A DNA stretch of 64,000 bases from the NCBI GenBank assembly GCA_023212695.1, contig JALCCG010000102.1:1-64000 (forward strand), read 5' to 3'. Shown piece by piece: positions 58,680 through 64,000 of this stretch. Made by a program: the position numbers and the translations under genes. Source of the stretch: Sporisorium sorghi (Eukaryota; Basidiomycota; Ustilaginomycetes; Ustilaginales; Ustilaginaceae). Numbering within the stretch: position 1 is the first letter of the stretch; each line of letters opens with the position of its first letter. A model generated the notes under the pieces. The model made no database searches, had not been told where the DNA came from, and worked only from the letters and a program-made list of their open reading frames with translations.

Positions 58680-59739
58680 ATGGACGACGATGATGCTGAC
58701 GACGATGCCGATGCTGGCGAAGACGACGACCAGGACGAAGCCGATGATGACGACGACGATGCTTCCGTGACTGCTTCGCGGCGCAACGGCCTTCAAGCCA
58801 CCGCTTTGGACACCCAGCTCTCCTCCACCTTTCTCCACAAAGTCCAAGCCCGTCGCTCGCTCTTCCACCCCCCGCCCACCTGCATCTCCACCACCGCCGG
58901 CTATCACATCGAGCCCATGGCCGCAGCGCCGCACTCGAGCCACATCAACGCCCTTGCGCTCTCGCTCGACGGCCAGACCCTCCTCACGGGCGGTGCGGAC
59001 GGGTACGTGCGCAAGTACGACGTCCACGCCACCATGAACGGGCGGACGATGCTCACGCAAAACGTGCGACATGGCTTCGTCGACGGCATCACGCGCGGTG
59101 GCACGCTCACGGCGTTCTGGGCGCACGAGGAGCACCTCCCCACCCACGCGTCTTCGTCCACGCTCAACCCCCCCGCGGTCCCGGAGAAGGACCGCCTCGT
59201 CGGCGCGCTCCACAGTTTAGCTATACAGCAGGACGCGCTGTGGGGCCTCAGCGGGTCCGAGAGCGGCAACATCCACCTGTACGGCGTGCGCCACGAGCCG
59301 GGTGTCACGCGGCATGTGTTCCGCAAACACAAGGGCGCAGTGTCCGCGTTGGCGCTGACCGCGGATGAGACGAGCATGATTTCCGGCGGCTGGGATCGCG
59401 GCGTTCACCAGTGGGATTTGAATACGGGGAGTGTGGTGAGGCCGTTCCCGGGGCATGCGGGACAGATCTCGAGTTTGGCATTTAGGCCGCTGGCGATGTC
59501 CGGGGGTGGCCGGGAGGGCGGAGTGAATGTGGCGATACATGCGTCGGCGGTTAATGGGAATGGGGTGGAGGTGGATGAGGATGAGCAGGATAAGGCGAGG
59601 AATGAGGGTGTGGGGGCGGAGATGGAGGAAGGCGGGGAGCAGACGAAACATGTGAATGGCGATGGTGCGAGTGCTTCGCAATCAGATCCAGCGGCGAAGG
59701 AAGAGTCGGATCAGCAGATGGATACGGATGCACCGGCAT

Positions 59740-59779
<40 letters not shown>

Positions 59780-61268
59780 TGCGGCTCAGGCGGTCCATAC
59801 ACCGCAAGCCTCGACTCAGCCTCAACAGAACAACGCCGAAGTACAGTCAGACACCAAACCCGCAACCGCAACGCAGAGCGACTCGAATCCAGGCGCTGCA
59901 TCCAACTCCACTGCACCCGCCTCAACAACCAACAATGCCGCAGCCACGCCAGCCGACGCAAATGACGCTTCCACACCCACCGCCACCGCTTCAGAAACTG
60001 CGCCCACCACCAATAGCACCGCTGCCGCCGACGACCCGACCGAAGAAGAGCTCGCGTTCGAAGCCGAGCTCAACGCCAGCCTGGGCATGGCGCTCGACGG
60101 TGGTGCCACCAAAGCCGACGGCACGCGCCCGGACAGCGTCACCGCCTCCGCCACGGGCACCACCGCTGGCGGGCTCATGGTCGCCGGAGCGGACCTGGAC
60201 GACGACGCGGCCGACGACGATCTGTTTGGCGGCGACACGCCTCCACCCTCCGCTGCTGTGAAGGAGGCCAAGAGCGAGCCGAACAGCGGTGGGGCGGGGG
60301 AGAGCGATGGCGATGATTCGCTGTTCGGCGATGGCGATGATGATGCGGACGGGGAGGGGGAGATGGATGCGGATGGTGATGCGGATGGGGATGGTGATGA
60401 GGATGGAGAGGGCGATGAGGATGGGTCGAGCGACGAGGATATGCCGCTGGCGGGGCGGGCGATGGTCAAGAATCCGTCGTCGCAGAGCGGGTTGTTGGCG
60501 GGGACTGCGTCGCCTGCTCCGCTCGCGGCCACTCCGCTCCTGCCCTCGTCCTCCACCGCCGACGGTGCTTCTAGCGCAGCGAAAGACGTCAACCCTGCGT
60601 CCCCATCCAAACCCACCACTCCCCCAAAACCCGGCGACAGCGGCGCGGCACCCCGCAAAGCGCTACCAAAACCAGCGTTCGGCGGCTTCAGCATCGCGTC
60701 CTCCTTCGACGCCCCCCTCAGCACATTCAGCCGGGACGTGATGCTCTCCACCTCGCTCTCGGGCCAAGTGATCCTGTGGGACCTGCGGTGCCCCTCCTAC
60801 ACCTCTAGCCCCGCCCAGGGAGTGCACGCCCTCCCACTCCCCTCGAAAACGCCCCCCTGGTGTCAGTCCGCCGCATTCGACGCCTCCGGCGAGCGCGTGT
60901 TCGTGGGGCGGCGCAACGAGAGCGTCGACGAGTGGGACCTGCGCATGCCCTCTGCGGCGCACGTGCGCTCGCTCCGCCTGCCCTCCGGCTCCGGACCCGT
61001 GTATGCGCTCGCCCCCATGCCCAATGGAAGGCACATCGTTTGTGGCAGCTACGACAATGTCAGGTTGTGGGATACGCGGTTCGATGCGCACGAGAGGGGC
61101 AGCGAGTTGAAGGTCCCGTTCAAGATCGTTGCGGGGCACCATGGAGGCAGCTTGGCGGGCGTGGTGGTGGATAGGAGTTGCAGGTTTTTGATTACTGCGA
61201 GTGGGGATAGAGGGTGGATGGGCTCGAGTACAGAGGCGGTTATTGTGCATGATATCAAGCCGCTCTAG
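58542..61268 (+). CDS. SPT8: Spt8, WD-repeat subunit of SAGA
   Basis: The 908-residue protein (yeast about 600) begins with ~70 acidic residues, including an Asp run encoded by GAC repeats (about 58645-58680). WD repeats follow: HINALALSLDGQTLLTGGAD, then KGAVSALALTADETSMISGG, then GHAGQISSLAFRP. The propeller resumes near residue 720 with STSLSGQVILWDLRCP, WCQSAAFDASGERVFVG and GRHIVCGSYDNVRLWD. Between the two halves lies a ~400-residue low-complexity insert rich in Ala, Thr, Asp and Glu. Spt8 helps SAGA deliver TBP to promoters. The ATG at 58542 is the first in frame (the open frame starts at TTG 58401). Confidence 0.9.
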
Positions 61269-61669
61269 CCGTAGTGGTGGACAGCGATGGAAGCAAGTAG
61301 TCAGTGTTCAGTGTTGAGCGTTGGAGTGCGTGCGTGCCGTGTGTCGAGAGAGAAGAGAGATTGTGAGTCGAGTTGCGACGAGCGAGTGTCATAGCGAGAC
61401 GTTCGCGGTTAAGATTGCGCAAGCCTCGGCCATCCCCGCCGCTTTGCACACACCTCGTCGCCATCATGAGCTGCCTTCGTCCACCACCACCGCACGACAC
61501 ACCCCACCGCTCACCCTCGCGCCAACCACGCTTCTTCTCAGCATCCACTTCTTCACATCTGACACTTTCTGACAAACGAACGAGATGCAGCGTTCGAAAG
61601 ATTACAATGTGTGTCTGCGATAAACAAAAAGTGGTGATTAACATCAAAGCGTTCTTAACGATACGTCGT
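61269..61669. other. Convergent 3' intergenic region, no gene seen
   Basis: SPT8 and the LETM1 gene converge here. One short open frame (61321-61572, +) has no recognisable features. Confidence 0.5.
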
Positions 61670-63994
61670 TCAGTCCTCGACGATATCGCTCTTCTTGGGC
61701 TTCCTCGTCTCGCCCTCGCCCTGCCTGATCTCCCTGCCCTGCGCATGGATCTCCTTGACGCCTTCATCCCTCAAGATCCCCAAACCCGTCTCGGCGCGTG
61801 CCAACTCCAGCACGTCATCCAGCGGGACCAACCCGTCGTGATCCACATCGAGCTTGTCGACAATCTTCTCGATGACTTCATCCTCGGGCTTGTGCTTGAT
61901 CAGACGCAGCGCCTGCTCCAAATCGTCGACCGAGATCTTGCCCGTGTGCGAGGCCTCGATGAGGTGCATGCGCGAGCCCACGTCGTGGTCGTACTCCTCG
62001 AGCTGGTTGTCGATCTTTTCGAGCATCGACTTGATGCGCTTGCTCATGCTGCTGCGGGTCGAAGAGGCGCTTGAAGACGACGAGCTCGACTCGCACTTCT
62101 CCGCATCAGCAGACGAGGACGAAGACTCGGCAGCACCAGTGGCAGCGCCAGCGGCGGCAGCACCATCTTCCGAGGAAGCCTCGGCGTTGGTCACCTCCTC
62201 GATCAGCTGTCGAAGCTCCTCCCGCTCCTTCAACACCGACGACTTGGCACTGAGGATGCTCAACGCCTCACCCAGCTCAGTAAGCTGCTCATTGGTCATG
62301 CGGGCATCCTCGAGCGCAGGATCTGTCTCCTTCTTGGGCAGCAAGGATCGCGCCTCCTCCTCCTCGTCGCGCGCCAGTCTCGCCTTCTCAGCATTGCGTC
62401 GCTCCTTGTCGGCCTCGCGCGCAGCCGCCTCTTCCTGCTCCTGCTCGGCTTCATCCTCGATAAGCTCCTCCTGCTGCTGGAGCACCTCGAGACGCTGCTT
62501 GTTGGTGGCGCCTTCGCTGTTGACGCTGAGTTCGGCTTCGTTGACGAGGTTGTCGGGCAAGCTGCTCAGCGTGAGCTCAAGGCTGCGCAGATGCGACTGG
62601 TCGTTGCTGTCGTTGTTGCCCGCAGCAACGTAGTTGAAGGCTTTGCTGAGAACGAGCAGCGTGCCGCTGATCTTGTTGCGGACGTGCAGGTCGATCCACT
62701 GCTGCAGCTCCTGGCGCAGTCGATCTTCCGAGAGGTTGGTGGTCTGGATGCCGCGGTTCTGGCAAGCGCTGACCAGCTCGGCCTGCGACATGTGGTCGAC
62801 GCCTTCGTGCCCAATGACGATGTCGTCCTGGCGAATGCGGTTGAGCTTGTGTCGGATCTGGTAGCGCAGGTAGTTGTCGGTACCAAACGCGTTGATCTGC
62901 ATGTAGCGGCAGACGCTGACCAGCTGGGGACGCGTGAGGTTGTCGAGCGTGAGATCGTCCTCGAACAGCTGGGCCACCTTGATGATGTCCTCGTTGCTGG
63001 GCGACTCGCCGGTGGAGCGCACCTTGCGGAAGAACTCCTTGAACTCTTCCGAGGTCTTGACCTTGTCGGTGGCTTGCAGACCGCCTTCCTTGATGGTCTC
63101 TTGCAAGAACTTGGCCATCTCTAGGCGTACCTTGATGAGACCCCTGCGCTTCTCCTCGACGGAGAACTTGCTCTCAAACGTGCTTGGAAGCATGTTGGGG
63201 AAGATCTTGATGGCGACGGGCAGCAAGAGCTCACCGGCGGGGACGATGATGAAGGGGATAAAGGGGATGAGACGCAAGAGGTCGGCAAACGTACGCTTGA
63301 GCTGACGTTTTTCTCTGCGTGTCAAGCTGTAGCCGAGCATGAGTCTGCGAAGGAGACGCCAGGAGATCTTGACTTCCTTGGCGAGAAGTTTGGAGCCGTG
63401 CCAGTAGTGGAGCGCCTCCTCCTTGACCTTGGCCCATATGCGTGTGGTGAGGGGACCTTTTGGCTTCTGAGCTTCGAGCGCCTTTTCCTTTTCCTTTTGC
63501 TCTGCGAGCATGGTCTGGGAGGCGGCGGTCTGGTTGGCAGGAGAGCCGAGCTCGGCAGCTGTGTTGTTCGAGGCAGGAAGCGGGCTGACGGTGGTGGGCG
63601 TGGGTGGCTTGGGAGGAGCACCGGCCGACTGACCCTGGTAGCTGGAAGCAGCTGATTTGGCATCCTTGGATAATGGGCCCGGAGGAGGATAGGAGCGGTT
63701 GTTGGAAGAGGACGAAGAGTCAGTGCGCTGTTGGGTCTCTGTCGACTGGTAGCGAACGAATCTGCGACGCAGCAGCGCCTGTGTCTCTTCAACCTTGCGT
63801 CTTTGATGGTAGTGCTTCGTGATGGCCGTGGAGAAGCCTGCGGCGGGCTGTCTCAGACCGGGCACAAAGATCTGGAGGACATCGACCTGGTTCGAGGGAC
63901 GCAATGCCGGCCTGGCTCGACCAGCAGCGGCAAGGGAACCGCTGGCCCAAGCCAAGCTCTTTGCGGCGAGGTACGACGAGCTTGAAGCGGCCAT
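61670..63994 (-). CDS. MDM38: LETM1/Mdm38 mitochondrial inner-membrane protein with EF-hand
   Basis: The 774-residue protein has an Arg-rich presequence (about residues 1-85) and a Pro/Ser linker. The LETM1 core follows: WRLLRRLMLGYSLTRREKRQL, then the membrane segment LLRLIPFIPFIIVPAGELLLP (about 230-260). The ribosome-binding-like region includes RPQLVSVCRYMQINAFG and YQIRHKLNRIRQDD. Coiled-coil and Glu-rich segments come next (about 480-600). Near residue 718 is an EF-hand loop, DVDHDGLVPLDDV. LETM1 proteins support K+/H+ exchange and insertion of mitochondrially made proteins. Yeast Mdm38 is shorter and lacks the EF-hand, so this protein resembles animal LETM1 in layout. The whole gene fits, ending six bases before the window edge. 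Confidence 0.95.
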   Translation of the reverse strand: MAASSSSYLAAKSLAWASGSLAAAGRARPALRPSNQVDVLQIFVPGLRQPAAGFSTAITKHYHQRRKVEETQALLRRRFVRYQSTETQQRTDSSSSSNNRSYPPPGPLSKDAKSAASSYQGQSAGAPPKPPTPTTVSPLPASNNTAAELGSPANQTAASQTMLAEQKEKEKALEAQKPKGPLTTRIWAKVKEEALHYWHGSKLLAKEVKISWRLLRRLMLGYSLTRREKRQLKRTFADLLRLIPFIPFIIVPAGELLLPVAIKIFPNMLPSTFESKFSVEEKRRGLIKVRLEMAKFLQETIKEGGLQATDKVKTSEEFKEFFRKVRSTGESPSNEDIIKVAQLFEDDLTLDNLTRPQLVSVCRYMQINAFGTDNYLRYQIRHKLNRIRQDDIVIGHEGVDHMSQAELVSACQNRGIQTTNLSEDRLRQELQQWIDLHVRNKISGTLLVLSKAFNYVAAGNNDSNDQSHLRSLELTLSSLPDNLVNEAELSVNSEGATNKQRLEVLQQQEELIEDEAEQEQEEAAAREADKERRNAEKARLARDEEEEARSLLPKKETDPALEDARMTNEQLTELGEALSILSAKSSVLKEREELRQLIEEVTNAEASSEDGAAAAGAATGAAESSSSSADAEKCESSSSSSSASSTRSSMSKRIKSMLEKIDNQLEEYDHDVGSRMHLIEASHTGKISVDDLEQALRLIKHKPEDEVIEKIVDKLDVDHDGLVPLDDVLELARAETGLGILRDEGVKEIHAQGREIRQGEGETRKPKKSDIVED

Positions 63995-64000
63995 GGCGGG

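Noticed and set aside
1..64000. tRNA genes, rRNA, CRISPR arrays, insertion sequences
   Set aside because: Intergenic regions were scanned by eye for B-box-like GGTTCGA motifs and regular repeats. None was convincing. A dedicated tRNA search would be needed to be sure.

Overview
This is a gene-dense, GC-rich nuclear window from a fungus, most likely a smut-type basidiomycete (Ustilaginales such as Ustilago, Sporisorium, Pseudozyma or Moesziomyces). The evidence is a fungus-specific elongation factor 3, eukaryotic housekeeping genes, very few introns (four found, 69-93 nt, GTAAGT/GTGAGT donors, mostly CTGAC-type branch sites), serine/alanine-rich disordered extensions, and long homopolymer tracts between genes. 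Species is not determinable from sequence alone. No tRNA, rRNA, CRISPR array or intact transposon was found by eye.

Layout. 1-299: 3' end of an unknown gene. 432-11055: DOP1 (-), an RBM18-type RNA-binding protein (+, one intron) and elongation factor 3 (-). 11056-14792: a 3.7 kb gap with an A32 tract and coding-like but frame-broken remnants on both strands. 14793-22395: RAD3/XPD (+), a DHHC palmitoyltransferase (-), and a serine-rich protein with a possible ubiquitin-like C-terminus (-). 22396-25247: a 2.9 kb repeat-rich spacer with AAGC and GAGTC microsatellites and a cluster of TTACTGTA motifs between poly(A) and poly(T). 25248-31859: SPO7 (+), the F-box/CAAX recyclin RCY1 (+), and LEU4 (-). 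31860-32574: a spacer with a 98-N gap whose two flanks are the same 79 bases. 32575-42340: a SET-domain protein (+), RRP12 (-), RKI1 (+, one intron) and a polytopic membrane protein (+). 42589-51254: a YeeZ-like dehydrogenase fused to an epoxide hydrolase (-), and an ORT1-type ornithine carrier behind a ~1,350-residue disordered N-terminus (+). 51348-63994: a DUF4604/KIAA1143 protein (-), a DUF1365 protein (+), RFA3 (-, one intron), SHE9/MDM33 (+, one intron), VMA8 (-), SPT8 (+) and LETM1/MDM38 (-).

The genes are mainly housekeeping: vesicle traffic (DOP1, RCY1, DHHC, VMA8), transcription and repair (RAD3, SPT8, RFA3), ribosome assembly and translation (RRP12, EF3), mitochondrial inner membrane (ORT1, SHE9, LETM1) and metabolism (LEU4, RKI1). 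Many neighbours are divergent and share promoters of 200-550 bases. They are not an operon or pathway cluster. The parts most worth follow-up are the dehydrogenase-epoxide hydrolase fusion, the carrier with the giant N-terminus, the two-start RKI1, the broken coding remnants at 11.8-14.5 kb, the motif block at 23.85-24.22 kb, and the probable false assembly gap at 32.2-32.5 kb.
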